In this document: in pieces, positions 30,201 through 38,346 of the stretch
Layout: each line of letters starts with the position of its first letter
Numbering within the stretch: position 1 is the first letter of the stretch
Origin: Pilimelia anulata
GTDB taxonomy: Bacteria > Actinomycetota > Actinomycetes > Mycobacteriales > Micromonosporaceae
Assembly: GCF_014647895.1 (NCBI RefSeq)
Contig: NZ_BMQB01000003.1
Location: 186,001-250,000, forward strand
Length of the DNA: 64,000 nt
Direction: 5' to 3'
Program-made: the position numbers and the translations under genes
The notes under the pieces: model-generated
Databases searched by the model: none
Told to the model about the DNA's origin: nothing
Seen by the model: the letters and a program-made list of their open reading frames with translations, nothing else

Positions 30201-33200
30201 AGATGAGGAAGATGCCTCACCAACGCGCCCCGGTGGGGTCCCGCTCGGCCTTCGCCTCACGGCCGTGGACATGCTCATCGCTAGCGGTCTAGCCGACGCG
30301 CCCGAAGTCGATCTGCTCGTGCCGCCGGATACCGTCGCTGCATGGCCGTCCGTGCTGTCGGGCCGGGACGGGTTGACGCCGTTCCAGACGTTCATCGACC
30401 TGGCTAGGCTGCGCGTCCTAAGGGCTGCGACCGGCGGCACCACCCCCACGGGCGCCCTGTCACCGGTCTCCGAGTCGCGTGACGCCGGAACCGAACGGTT
30501 CCGGCTTGCCCTACGCACCCTCGCGCAATTGGAGGGACGCCAGGCCGCAGCCAACATCGGCCGTGGGAGCGCACCAAGTGTCGCTGCTGAGGCCGATCCG
30601 ATCACTCGCCTGCTCGAGGTGCCGAATCACCAGACACGGGACTGGACGGGTTGGCACTCCGTCTCGGACGCGGCGCCCGGGCTATTTCGGCGGCTGACCC
30701 GACTTGCCGCGGCTAGTGGACCGGATGCTGTCCAGGCGCTCCTGGACCGGTTTGCTGCCGCATGGGAAGACCCGCATCGAGTCAAGTACTGGTCGCCGCG
30801 GAGGCAGTTGCATGCCCTGCGCGCTGTTCTGTCCTTTGCGAGGGCCGATGTTGTCATCGATCGAGTGCGGGACCACCTTGAACGGCTCGACACCGCCATC
30901 GCGGGGTGGACCGCCGGACCGCACGACCTGGCTGAGGTCTGGCTCGATCAGGCGAAAGCGTGGAGCAAGGCTGGGAACTTGCAGCGGGCGGAGGAGGCGG
31001 TCCGGTCAGCGCTGCGCGCGTCTTGGGGTCCAGGAATCCATCACGACGACCGACAGCTGACCGCCTGGCTCGACTGGCTGAGCGCTGCCGCCGACAACAT
31101 GCTGGAGCGCGAAGAGTTCCTCGAGGCTGCCCGCAGGTACGCGGGCCGGCTAGTCGCGGCGAACGACGCCGACGGGGACATCGCCGAGGCCGCCGCACTG
31201 CTTGTCCAAATGGTATGGCCGGCTGACCCCGCTCTGAGCACGGCACTGGCAGAGGCCTTGTGCGAATCCGGCATTCTCGACGAGGACGACGCGGTCGAGG
31301 CTGTGCTGCTGGGAGGTACACGCGACCCGCAAGTGCCGGTCGAACTCGCCGCCATAGCGGCCGCGGAACTGCTCATCCCGCTTCGCAAGCAGCCCTCCCA
31401 CGACGTGCGCCGGGCGATCGAGCAGCGCCTGGATCCGCAAACGCCGCAGGCGGTCGCCACCATCGACGGTGCCATCGCGGTGTGGTCGGTGCCCGAGGAC
31501 GCCGACAGCCGCACCTCCGCCAACAGCGCTGGTCCACCTGCCGCGTCAACCGAACGTGGCGAAAGCCCGGTGCCGGCGGTGTCCGCAACGAGCGTTACAG
31601 CGTTGTTGACTGAGATGCGCCGCACCCCGCACCCGGGCGGCGAACACCGCGACTGGGGTCGCGCGGTCGAGGCAGCGGCTAGCCATGAGGTGACGCCTGC
31701 CGTTGCCGGGGCGTTGCTGAAGGAAGCGAGCCGGCTGCGCATGGACGGCGAGGCCCTTGGTGGGATCGCCGCGATTGCCGCACGAGCCGGCCTGGCCGAG
31801 GCCGCCGCAGAGGCGCTCGCCGACGCCCTAGCCCGCACCCCGGCCTACGGCTGGATCCGCCACTACGACGGTGGCAGCCGCCTCAACCTGCTGCGGGCCG
31901 CACTGCGGCACCGTGATCCGACCATCGCACGACTGGCGGCATCCGACCTTGCCGGGGCATTGTCTACCGGTGCCTTGTCGGGGCAGATCGAGCCCACTGA
32001 CCTGCGCCGGATCCTCGAGACGATCGCCGGCGAAGGCGCAGTCGCATCCGCCTGGTCACAGGTGGCGGAACACCTAGACGTCTATGCGCCACCAGTCCAC
32101 CAGGTGCCCGGCCCGGACGAGCCAGTTGCTGCTGCCGGCACACCAGCGGAGGCACTGCTGCGATGGGTCGCGGGCTACTTCGGACATCCCGTTCGGCCAC
32201 GCGATTTCGGCGCCAGGCGCGTCCTGAACACTGGACTCAAGATGGCGCTCCCGGAAGCGGGGACCGTGCTCGCCGAGTCCATCAGTCTCGGTGGGTGGCA
32301 AGCAGAGGCCGCGCTGCACACCCTGGCCGTCAACGGCCCGCCGCGGGCGGCGCTGTCGCCGGCACTCGCGGAGTCAATCGAAACGGCGGCTGCATCAGAT
32401 GACGCCATATGTCGCGACCTGGCCCGTCGGCTATGCGAGCGCCATGGGCTCACCGCCGCCGTGCCCGCGTTGCGCCCACTGGCACGCACCTACGAACTGG
32501 CCCTACCCCCGCTGCGAGAGCGCGCCGCGCCCGAACCGGACAGCCGCGGGGTTCCAATGATCGACATGCACGACCCGCAGCAGATCGTCGCGCCGTTCGA
32601 TGAGCCACTTCGCCTTGCGGCCAGGGTTGCAGGACTGCCGGAGATAGCGGTCCTGCACCGCGCCTCAACCATCGCGACAGCACTCGACCTGCCGTGGTTG
32701 CAGGGCGGGCACCAAGCACATGCAACTCGTCTGGAGACCCGAGGGCAGCGCCATGGTTACCGCCCGTGGGCGTTCATGGCTGGTCGCCGCGCGCTCGGGT
32801 TGGTTCTCGCCGAGCTGGTCGACGCTGAATCCCTCGATGGCGATGTCGTCGCCGCCCCTTCGTACGCGCTCGGGCTCATCGATGAAGTGCTGGTGCACGT
32901 CGTTCCGGAGCCGCTGGACGACACGACACCTGCGCCGTGGCGCGCACCCACCGACGCCAGCTACGACGTGCGGGGCTGGTGCAGGCAGACCGAGGACGCT
33001 GCACGGACCTACGCGACCGCGGTGGAGCTGGCGTCGAAATACGTACTGGCCGAGTCCACCGAGTGGGTCCGGTTGGAGTGGGAGTTGCCCGAAGAGCGCC
33101 GGACTATCCGGGCCGCGCACGGGCTAGTTGAAGCGGGCGGCATCGTGCTGCCTCCCCGGGAACTCTGGGAAACGAGCCTGGCGCCCGCAACCGACTACTC

Positions 33201-33615
33201 CCGGGCTCGATACCTGGCCTGGGCAGACCAGCAACTGGTTGTCGAGGGATGGGAAAGGGACACCGACCCGCCGTGGTACCACTGGCTCGCACTCCACCCC
33301 GCGGTCGGCCATCACCTCGCCTGGACACCCGACCTGACCGAGCCCTTCTGCTGGCACGGCGACGACGGAGGCTGGCGGGCACGCTCAATTCGCCGCGCCC
33401 GCGGACAACTCACCCATCAACCACCCAGCCAAGCCTATTGCGCCGAGGGCTGGCAGGTAGTCCTGAGCGATACCGGACTCGCTGAGCTTCGCCAAGCGTT
33501 CGGGCCGCTGCGGCGTAGCCTCCTCGTCCGGCGGACCCTACCGGCCCGGCCTCGCGACGACCGACCAGCGGCAGAGAGCAGCCGCTACTGCATCTCGATC
33601 ACCGAGCCGTGCTGA
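27265..33615 (+). CDS. Giant STAND NTPase with N-terminal nuclease-like domain (Avs-like)
   Basis: About 2116 residues. Residues 75-200 resemble the Cap4/DUF4297-type PD-(D/E)xK nuclease: GFSGQYRLAARTV, Glu in TLEWIRV, Asp101-Asp102 in AADDF and Gln115-Val-Lys117 in YALQVKW. The NTPase core has Walker A GPAGAGKSTLL (about 349-359), Walker B TVIVVDGLDHI (Asp444), and the STAND-type EGHPLALTYLLQDLA. The remaining 1400 or more residues are helical repeat-like and Ala/Leu/Arg-rich, ending in a Trp-rich part (WYHWLALHPAVGHHLAW). This nuclease-NTPase-repeat layout is that of antiviral STAND (Avs) sensors. The start is uncertain (ATG 27265, or GTG 27394); no good ribosome-binding site is seen. Confidence 0.85.
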   Translation: MGDEVRPEERTIDAAPGGDAGRSQTAGSGCHTSTVWGPGDNDCVHPDRPRVDNGGPRPAEGERAAVVGFSGQYRLAARTVRAKITTLEWIRVADPDAGAADDFQFQAGGTRYALQVKWAQYPSTFGWAELVNASKDAPPLVARLAQAWQRIRETWSGPLEIGLWSNENPSAAAPRKGSALASSSALPPRHFAAFLARSWMPLRERLRRGDGSWSQVAALPEATAWQSAWEALRVATGLDADAFAAFVGDLDLHFGPAVEDPLLRPDEAPRDEDLEHLAATLQALVADPARPMQLSREALFERLGWTDRLRYRNRHTFPVPTVYTANEAARRQLQVRLDELTGGYVALVGPAGAGKSTLLASLTWPKRRIVRYYAFVPDASDPLSGRGEADSFLHDVSLALEGVGFRRRGYGNDLRSQRAVLQAQLSEAGERWRDSEEATVIVVDGLDHIPREQNPSRSLLEELPSPVGLPEGVFVVLGTQTTGILPRPIREALTVEDRTVELPPLAPDEVLTLADAAGPGDWLLPGQRERLVAASEGHPLALTYLLQDLAALESAEPDSQLRSLAVDTLLSDASAYGSEVGVRYRGYLLAVGDDRELLDVLAAVARLRTPVDLEWLKTWVATPVLEAFVQRTATFFRREGTVWRFIHNSFRRFLMEETSRVAGTFDGERDRALHVALADVCGRSDQRWLLYRDEELAHRYLARDYARVIDLATPRLLRDKILALRPIAVVRDQARLALRAAADTGDHANLVRMLLFHNEICQREMVIRPEKLAGVMVYMGPPERALEHVVAAGLLRVPIEAALKSAVRFARAGSIEAAAQILRAAGSLTEVVRDKPGSAADWAEVTLQVSGLDEVLAQLDDQLRVPTADAEPDALSGALDDETKWAAERRRRDQEERIAQTRSARQVMLARCFDLLNEVREEAALTTLRDRIDRESPLGWRARARVVHAVAAWKDGDRSSVLHWSREIVSLNTVERDDEDEEDASPTRPGGVPLGLRLTAVDMLIASGLADAPEVDLLVPPDTVAAWPSVLSGRDGLTPFQTFIDLARLRVLRAATGGTTPTGALSPVSESRDAGTERFRLALRTLAQLEGRQAAANIGRGSAPSVAAEADPITRLLEVPNHQTRDWTGWHSVSDAAPGLFRRLTRLAAASGPDAVQALLDRFAAAWEDPHRVKYWSPRRQLHALRAVLSFARADVVIDRVRDHLERLDTAIAGWTAGPHDLAEVWLDQAKAWSKAGNLQRAEEAVRSALRASWGPGIHHDDRQLTAWLDWLSAAADNMLEREEFLEAARRYAGRLVAANDADGDIAEAAALLVQMVWPADPALSTALAEALCESGILDEDDAVEAVLLGGTRDPQVPVELAAIAAAELLIPLRKQPSHDVRRAIEQRLDPQTPQAVATIDGAIAVWSVPEDADSRTSANSAGPPAASTERGESPVPAVSATSVTALLTEMRRTPHPGGEHRDWGRAVEAAASHEVTPAVAGALLKEASRLRMDGEALGGIAAIAARAGLAEAAAEALADALARTPAYGWIRHYDGGSRLNLLRAALRHRDPTIARLAASDLAGALSTGALSGQIEPTDLRRILETIAGEGAVASAWSQVAEHLDVYAPPVHQVPGPDEPVAAAGTPAEALLRWVAGYFGHPVRPRDFGARRVLNTGLKMALPEAGTVLAESISLGGWQAEAALHTLAVNGPPRAALSPALAESIETAAASDDAICRDLARRLCERHGLTAAVPALRPLARTYELALPPLRERAAPEPDSRGVPMIDMHDPQQIVAPFDEPLRLAARVAGLPEIAVLHRASTIATALDLPWLQGGHQAHATRLETRGQRHGYRPWAFMAGRRALGLVLAELVDAESLDGDVVAAPSYALGLIDEVLVHVVPEPLDDTTPAPWRAPTDASYDVRGWCRQTEDAARTYATAVELASKYVLAESTEWVRLEWELPEERRTIRAAHGLVEAGGIVLPPRELWETSLAPATDYSRARYLAWADQQLVVEGWERDTDPPWYHWLALHPAVGHHLAWTPDLTEPFCWHGDDGGWRARSIRRARGQLTHQPPSQAYCAEGWQVVLSDTGLAELRQAFGPLRRSLLVRRTLPARPRDDRPAAESSRYCISITEPC

Positions 33616-34089
33616 TTAGAGCCGGTACTCGTAGACCGCGCGGTCCTTGCCCGGCCCTTTGTAGTCCGCGTGGACGTGCACGTCGCCGATCTTGAGATCG
33701 CCGGGAACGTTGGTGTAGCCGAGGGTCAGCCACGCACGGTGCGCGGCGCCGTTGTCCGGCTCGGACGTCAAGTAGAGGCGCTGGCAGCCCCAGCCGCGGG
33801 CTCGGTCCCCAACCCCTGTGAGCAGTGCCGACGCGATGCCTTCGCGGCGGTGGTCGGGGTGAACCATGACGTCCTGGATGTAGACGTCGGTGGGATCGTC
33901 CTGGCTGCGGAAGGCAAAGACCGCGCCGGCCAAATGGTCATTGACGAACGCGAGCGGGCAGGTGGAGGAGAACAGCTTCGCGTAGAGCCAGTAGTCAGAC
34001 GCTGTGCGAGGCCGGATGTACGGCTCACCGAGACTCATCAGCTCGATGACCTCCGCGATGTCCTGCTGTCGCATGGGTACGACCTTCAT
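33616..34089 (-). CDS. GNAT-family N-acetyltransferase
   Basis: 157 residues. The acetyl-CoA loop is VMVHPDHRREGIASALLTGV, followed by RLYLTSEPDNGAAHRAWLTL, both typical of GNAT enzymes. The substrate is unknown. Its start overlaps the stop of the creatininase-family gene (TGATG), so it is the last gene of the leftward unit HTH-creatininase-GNAT. It ends 1 bp from the end of the convergent STAND gene. Confidence 0.88.
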   Translation of the reverse strand: MKVVPMRQQDIAEVIELMSLGEPYIRPRTASDYWLYAKLFSSTCPLAFVNDHLAGAVFAFRSQDDPTDVYIQDVMVHPDHRREGIASALLTGVGDRARGWGCQRLYLTSEPDNGAAHRAWLTLGYTNVPGDLKIGDVHVHADYKGPGKDRAVYEYRL

Positions 34090-34808
34090 CAGGACCGGTC
34101 GGGGCCGCGGAGCGCGTCGAGGTGTGTGCTGAACCCGCGGACCAAGCTGGCGAGAAGCGCCTCGCCTTTGGCAGCCGTTGCCAGTGATGGCTGTCCGATG
34201 ATTCCGGACTTGGTGTATGCGGCCATGCCGTGGACCAGGAGCAGGCTGCGTTCACCGCTGAGGTGGTCGTCCTCGTCTACGGAGTGTGGCGCCAGCTTCG
34301 GGATTACGTGTCGAAGGATCGATACCTCCAGCTCACCGCCGTGCATGTCGTCGTGTGACGTGGAGGCTAGCCCGGCGGCAGCACGGGCGGCGTGCCAGTC
34401 GTCGCGGGTGGGAAACAGCGTCATCGCCGGCCTGGCGATGTTCGCCTCCTGCACGATGTTCGACAGGACGTAGTTGCCGCCGTGGCCGTTAACCAGTGCG
34501 AGCCTGTGGACGCCGGATCGCCGGAGCGAGTCGGCGATATCGTTGATCATGGCGCTGAGCGTCCGGTGGCTGATGCTTAGGGTGCCGGGCCAGGCGGAAT
34601 GCTCGTGTGAGCAGGAGATCGTGATCGGCGGTAGCAGGAACAGCCCATAGGCGGCGGCGACTGCGTTGGCGATGCTGCTGGCGATGATGGTGTCGGTGGC
34701 CAGCGGCAGGTGCTCGCCGTGCTGTTCGAAGCTGCCGATCGGTAGCACCGCGACGTCCGAGGCCCGCTGTGCCTCGTCGGCGCTGGTGGCGGTCGAGATG
34801 AGGTCCAC
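34089..34808 (-). CDS. Creatininase-family amidohydrolase
   Basis: 239 residues of the creatininase/MftE family, metal-dependent hydrolases that cleave cyclic or peptide-like amides. Metal-binding motifs are PIGSFEQHGEHLPLATDT, LVNGHGGNYVLSN and DDMHGGELEVS, so the catalytic set looks complete. In known pathways such enzymes trim amide bonds in small molecules (creatinine, FAPy-type compounds, mycofactocin precursor). GTG 34806-34808 starts 4 bp after the regulator's stop. Confidence 0.88.
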   Translation of the reverse strand: MDLISTATSADEAQRASDVAVLPIGSFEQHGEHLPLATDTIIASSIANAVAAAYGLFLLPPITISCSHEHSAWPGTLSISHRTLSAMINDIADSLRRSGVHRLALVNGHGGNYVLSNIVQEANIARPAMTLFPTRDDWHAARAAAGLASTSHDDMHGGELEVSILRHVIPKLAPHSVDEDDHLSGERSLLLVHGMAAYTKSGIIGQPSLATAAKGEALLASLVRGFSTHLDALRGPDRS

Positions 34809-34812
34809 GGGC

Positions 34813-36018
34813 TCAATCCTTCCAGGTGCTGGCGGTCTGTCGGTGGTTGGCGAGGAACTGGTCGACCGTGCTTACGCCGCGGTGTCGGCGCAGCGCCTGA
34901 GCGGTCGGGGCGATGGCCCGGAGAGCGCGGGCCGATCCGGCTGTGCTCGCCAGGTCGAGCGCGCGCAGTCCGGCTACAGCTGCGGCATCGACCTCGTGCT
35001 GCGCGGCGTAAGCATCGGCGAGCCAGGCGAACCAGAGCGCCTGGTCCACGGGCATGGCCGACTGGTTGGCGAGAAGGGCGTGGAGTTCTTCCGCGGCGGC
35101 GTCGGCGCGTCCTAGAAGTTGCAGGCAGCGGGCCCTGTGAGCCGAGACGTAGACGGCGGTGCAGTGACCGGCGAGAGGGTCGTCGCCCGAGGGCTCCTGC
35201 AGGAGGTGCCCAGCGCGGTCCAGGGCGGAGAGGCAGTCCCGGTCGTCGCCGGTGAGCGCGTGTCCTTCGGCCTCGCGGACGATCGCGAGTGCCCGCACTC
35301 GATCGGGCAGGGCAATACCCGCAAGCTGCGCCTGCTGAGCGAGCGCGATGCCCCCTGCAGGGTCGAGATGCTCGATGGCCTGCTGGCTGCGCCGCATCAG
35401 TACGTACGCAGCCACGGTGTCGTCACCTGCGGCCGTGGCCAGGTCGAACGCACGCCTGAGATGTCGGTTGGCGTCGGCGTAGGCCCGTCGGTTGTCCTCT
35501 ATCCATGCCAAGAACTCCAACCAGCGGGCCTCGACGACCAGCAAGTTCGAACGGAGCTTCGCCGGGGCGCGGGCGCATGCCTGGGTGATCAGCCGAAGCT
35601 GCCCGAGCACCACGCCGCGACTGTCGCCGAGCCCGCGGTCGGCCGTGGCGGCTGCGACCAGAGGCAGCAAGCTGTTCCAAGCAGAGACGTCGTTCTCCGT
35701 CGCCCGCGGGAGGAGGGGCTCGCGGGTGGGTGGCGGCGGGTCGAAGCTGATGCCAAGCAGGTGGCGCGGGATTCGTAGGCCCTCGGCCAGCCGTTCCAGG
35801 ACTTCGTACGAGGACACTCGCTGGGCGCCTTGGGAGATCGCCCGGACGCGGGTCTCGCTGAGCCCGGTGTGTCGGGCGATTCGTGCCCTCGAAACTCCTC
35901 GGCTGCGGAGGAAGCGAAAAAGTAGCCCGATTTGATGGCCGGCGAGTGCCTGACGTAGCGGCACACCTTCGAATTCGGCCGCGGCCCACCAGGTCGGATC
36001 CAGTTCCGGAGCGGCCAC
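34813..36018 (-). CDS. HTH (XRE-type) regulator with TPR-like C-terminal region
   Basis: 401 residues. A helix-turn-helix lies near residues 38-80 (GVSRARIARHTGLSETRVRA, ISQGAQRVSSYEVLERLAEG). The rest is a helical repeat region with TPR-like units (for example RAYADANRHLRRAFDLATAA), as in XRE-TPR regulators of actinobacteria that respond to small signals. GTG 36016-36018 is supported by AGGAGG 6 bp upstream. It is the first gene of the leftward unit and divergent from the TrpD-like operon, so it probably controls both from the 200-bp gap. Confidence 0.88.
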   Translation of the reverse strand: MAAPELDPTWWAAAEFEGVPLRQALAGHQIGLLFRFLRSRGVSRARIARHTGLSETRVRAISQGAQRVSSYEVLERLAEGLRIPRHLLGISFDPPPPTREPLLPRATENDVSAWNSLLPLVAAATADRGLGDSRGVVLGQLRLITQACARAPAKLRSNLLVVEARWLEFLAWIEDNRRAYADANRHLRRAFDLATAAGDDTVAAYVLMRRSQQAIEHLDPAGGIALAQQAQLAGIALPDRVRALAIVREAEGHALTGDDRDCLSALDRAGHLLQEPSGDDPLAGHCTAVYVSAHRARCLQLLGRADAAAEELHALLANQSAMPVDQALWFAWLADAYAAQHEVDAAAVAGLRALDLASTAGSARALRAIAPTAQALRRHRGVSTVDQFLANHRQTASTWKD

Positions 36019-36221
36019 CCCTGCCCTCCTCGACGTCAGCCTCCGTGGGAGGCAGGCCGATCGTAGTCCTGGGTCGGAACGCAGGGGGAGTCCAGCATGG
36101 ACCCCTACCGAGGACTGATCCACACCCCATGGACCGCCATAGCGTCGCCGCCACACAGCCGTCGCCCCGCTCAGGGCTACAGCGATGAGGAGGCGCCGAT
36201 GACTCGCCGAACCAAACGATC
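36019..36221. promoter_or_regulatory. Divergent control region of the TrpD/TrpRS-like cluster
   Basis: Gap of about 200 bp between the regulator and the rightward four-gene operon. It should contain both promoters and the regulator's operator; I could not identify a palindrome with confidence. Confidence 0.45.
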
Positions 36222-37343
36222 ATGGAATCACCTGTCGATGCACGGACCTGGGGCACCTCGACCCGTGCGCCGCCGTTCCCAGCGAATCACCACCTTGGGT
36301 ACGCGGTGGACCCGTTGAACGCCCGAGCCCTCGACGTCCCTGCCGCCGTTTGGTCTCGGGAGTCCCTCCAGGCGCTGTTGCGCGACGCCTCTCCGGCCTC
36401 CGACACCCGTTGGCGCCGATGGTGTGCCGAGTTGCTCCGGACGGACCGGCTGGGACCCCGGACCCTCCACGACTGGTGGCGGGTCATCACGGAGTTCGAC
36501 CCGGTCCTCGCCACCTGTGCCGCTCGCCTCATTCACGTACCCGACAGCACAGTGGTCGTGGCAGGCAGCGGCAAGGAGCAGTTCAAGACCTTTAACGTCA
36601 GCACCGCTGCCGCCATCCTCGCCGCCGCGGCTGGGGCACCGGTCGTCAAGGGAATCTCGCGGTCGGTGTCGGCAGTCTCGGGCGCCACCGACATCCTCGA
36701 ATCACTGGGCATCCGGCCAGTACCAGATCCGGCGACCATTCCGCAGGCGCTGGACCGGTACGGCATCGCCTTCGTTCCTTATCCGCAGTTCTGCCCTAGC
36801 TACGCGGCGCGGTACGACGGCGTCTTCGACGTGCTGAACCCCGCCAGCTTCTTCATGCCAGTCGCCACCATGTGTGTACGAGCCCGCGGCTACGTACTCG
36901 GCCTGGCGCACAACGACGTCACGCTCGCCGCCGCCGCGCTGCGACGCATCCGGCCCGACCTCGACACCGGCCTCGTCGTCTCAACGGAACTGTCCCCCGG
37001 CGAGACCATCGACGAGTACGGCGACGTCGGCGTGCTGAGGTTGGCCCGACAGGTGGCCGGAGTCATCACCAGCGACCTGCGCCGCGGCGCTCCGCCGACC
37101 GCCTCATGGCGGCGAGCTGTCGCACATCGGTCCACCCACGGCGCCAACGCCACCCTCGTTGCCCATGCTCTGGCCGCCGGCCCGGACACACCCACCACCC
37201 GGCTCGTGGAAGCGAACGCCGCTCTGGTCGTCGAGGCCAGTGGTGCGTACTGGGGCCCATTCGAGGCGGCAGGGCGGGTCCGCGACGCGCGCCGGTCTGG
37301 CCGCGCCATGCGACTCCTGACGACCCTCACCGACGCCCGATAG
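36222..37343 (+). CDS. TrpD-like phosphoribosyltransferase (glycosyltransferase family 3)
   Basis: 373 residues resembling anthranilate phosphoribosyltransferase. The core KTFNVSTAAAILAAAAGAPV and VKGISRSVSAVSGATDILES match TrpD's NTFNxST and KxxxRSxSSxSGSAD segments. Differences matter: the PRPP loop GTGGD reads AGSGKEQ, KHGxR reads KGISR, and the acidic metal motif DE near GPT reads STELSPGE. It therefore likely transfers phosphoribosyl (or a related group) to something other than anthranilate, or has lost activity. The start is uncertain; ATG 36222 has no clear ribosome-binding site and GTG 36306 is an alternative. First gene of the four-gene operon. Confidence 0.78.
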   Translation: MESPVDARTWGTSTRAPPFPANHHLGYAVDPLNARALDVPAAVWSRESLQALLRDASPASDTRWRRWCAELLRTDRLGPRTLHDWWRVITEFDPVLATCAARLIHVPDSTVVVAGSGKEQFKTFNVSTAAAILAAAAGAPVVKGISRSVSAVSGATDILESLGIRPVPDPATIPQALDRYGIAFVPYPQFCPSYAARYDGVFDVLNPASFFMPVATMCVRARGYVLGLAHNDVTLAAAALRRIRPDLDTGLVVSTELSPGETIDEYGDVGVLRLARQVAGVITSDLRRGAPPTASWRRAVAHRSTHGANATLVAHALAAGPDTPTTRLVEANAALVVEASGAYWGPFEAAGRVRDARRSGRAMRLLTTLTDAR

Positions 37344-37353
37344 GGAGCCCGAG

Positions 37354-38346
37354 ATGCCTGCTGACCTCATCGATCCGGCTACCGCGGCGGCGGTGGCCGG
37401 AGACCTCGGCCCGACCGCCGGCCGGTTCACCCACATCGACGACGCAGTTGCGGTGCTGGACACCGCGCAGCGCGACGGACTCGCCGTCGTCACCGGATTC
37501 GGTCCCACCAACGCGCCGACCGCCGGAACGCTGTCAGTCATGCTCGGCGCTGTCGAGTTGCAACGACGACTCAAGGCGCCCATGACGGTCGTCATCTCCG
37601 ACCTCGGTGCATGGAACTCGCGCAACGTCCCCTGGCCGGTGCTGATTCGCGTCCGGGACCAGATGTCGGCGTTCTTGATCGAGCTTGGCCTCGATCCGGA
37701 GACGGCGGGGCTGCGCTCGCACCTTGACCACGACAACCTTGTCCGTGCTGGCCGGGTCGCCCGGTACCTGTCTCGCGCCGACTTTCAGCAGCACCGGGAG
37801 AGTCTGCTGGAGCTGTACGCCGACCACGGGCTCCTCGGCAGCGAGATCGGTGTGGTCGTCGACTCGCTGTACACCGTCGCCGACGTACTCGGCCCATTCG
37901 ATTCCGGCGCGTCCAGCGTGCTGATGGTCTCCGGGATGGAAGAGGCGTACTTCACCGACCTCGCCAGGCTGGTGCTCGATCGGCAGGCCGCCGCCGGTGA
38001 GCTGAGCCTGGACTGGAACGGCCGGATCGGTGCCCTCTACTTCCGGGTACTCGAAGGGCTCGCCGGCTACCCGAAGATGTCCAAGAGCATTCCGGCCTCC
38101 AGCATCCACCTCAACATGGCCCCGGACGAGATCGCCGAACGGGTGCTGAGCGACGACGACGCGAGCCAAGCCGCCCTGCTGTCGGCCATCGAGCTGAGCA
38201 GCGGCTGGGCCGTCCAAGAGGTCGACGAAGCACGCCAGGCATGTGCTGAACGCGGCGAACTGCCCGGTCCCTGGACCGACGTTCGCCGGGAGTTCTGTGA
38301 CACCTTCACCACTTTCGCCGAGGCATGGCGCCGGTGTGCGCCGTGA
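37354..38346 (+). CDS. Class I aminoacyl-tRNA-synthetase-like enzyme (TrpRS-like)
   Basis: 330 residues of TrpRS/TyrRS type. The KMSKS loop is intact (GYPKMSKSIPASSIHLNM). The first signature is degenerate: GFGPTNAPTAGTLSVML aligns with PTGxxHxGN/H, but the first His is Thr. Other Rossmann-type segments are MTVVISDLGAWNSR and DSLYTVADVLGPFDS. Such paralogues often activate an amino acid or acid without charging normal tRNA. A GGGAG site precedes the ATG by 8 bp. It starts 10 bp after the TrpD-like gene and overlaps the next start, so it belongs to the same operon. A full TrpRS is encoded 2 kb away. Confidence 0.82.
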   Translation: MPADLIDPATAAAVAGDLGPTAGRFTHIDDAVAVLDTAQRDGLAVVTGFGPTNAPTAGTLSVMLGAVELQRRLKAPMTVVISDLGAWNSRNVPWPVLIRVRDQMSAFLIELGLDPETAGLRSHLDHDNLVRAGRVARYLSRADFQQHRESLLELYADHGLLGSEIGVVVDSLYTVADVLGPFDSGASSVLMVSGMEEAYFTDLARLVLDRQAAAGELSLDWNGRIGALYFRVLEGLAGYPKMSKSIPASSIHLNMAPDEIAERVLSDDDASQAALLSAIELSSGWAVQEVDEARQACAERGELPGPWTDVRREFCDTFTTFAEAWRRCAP

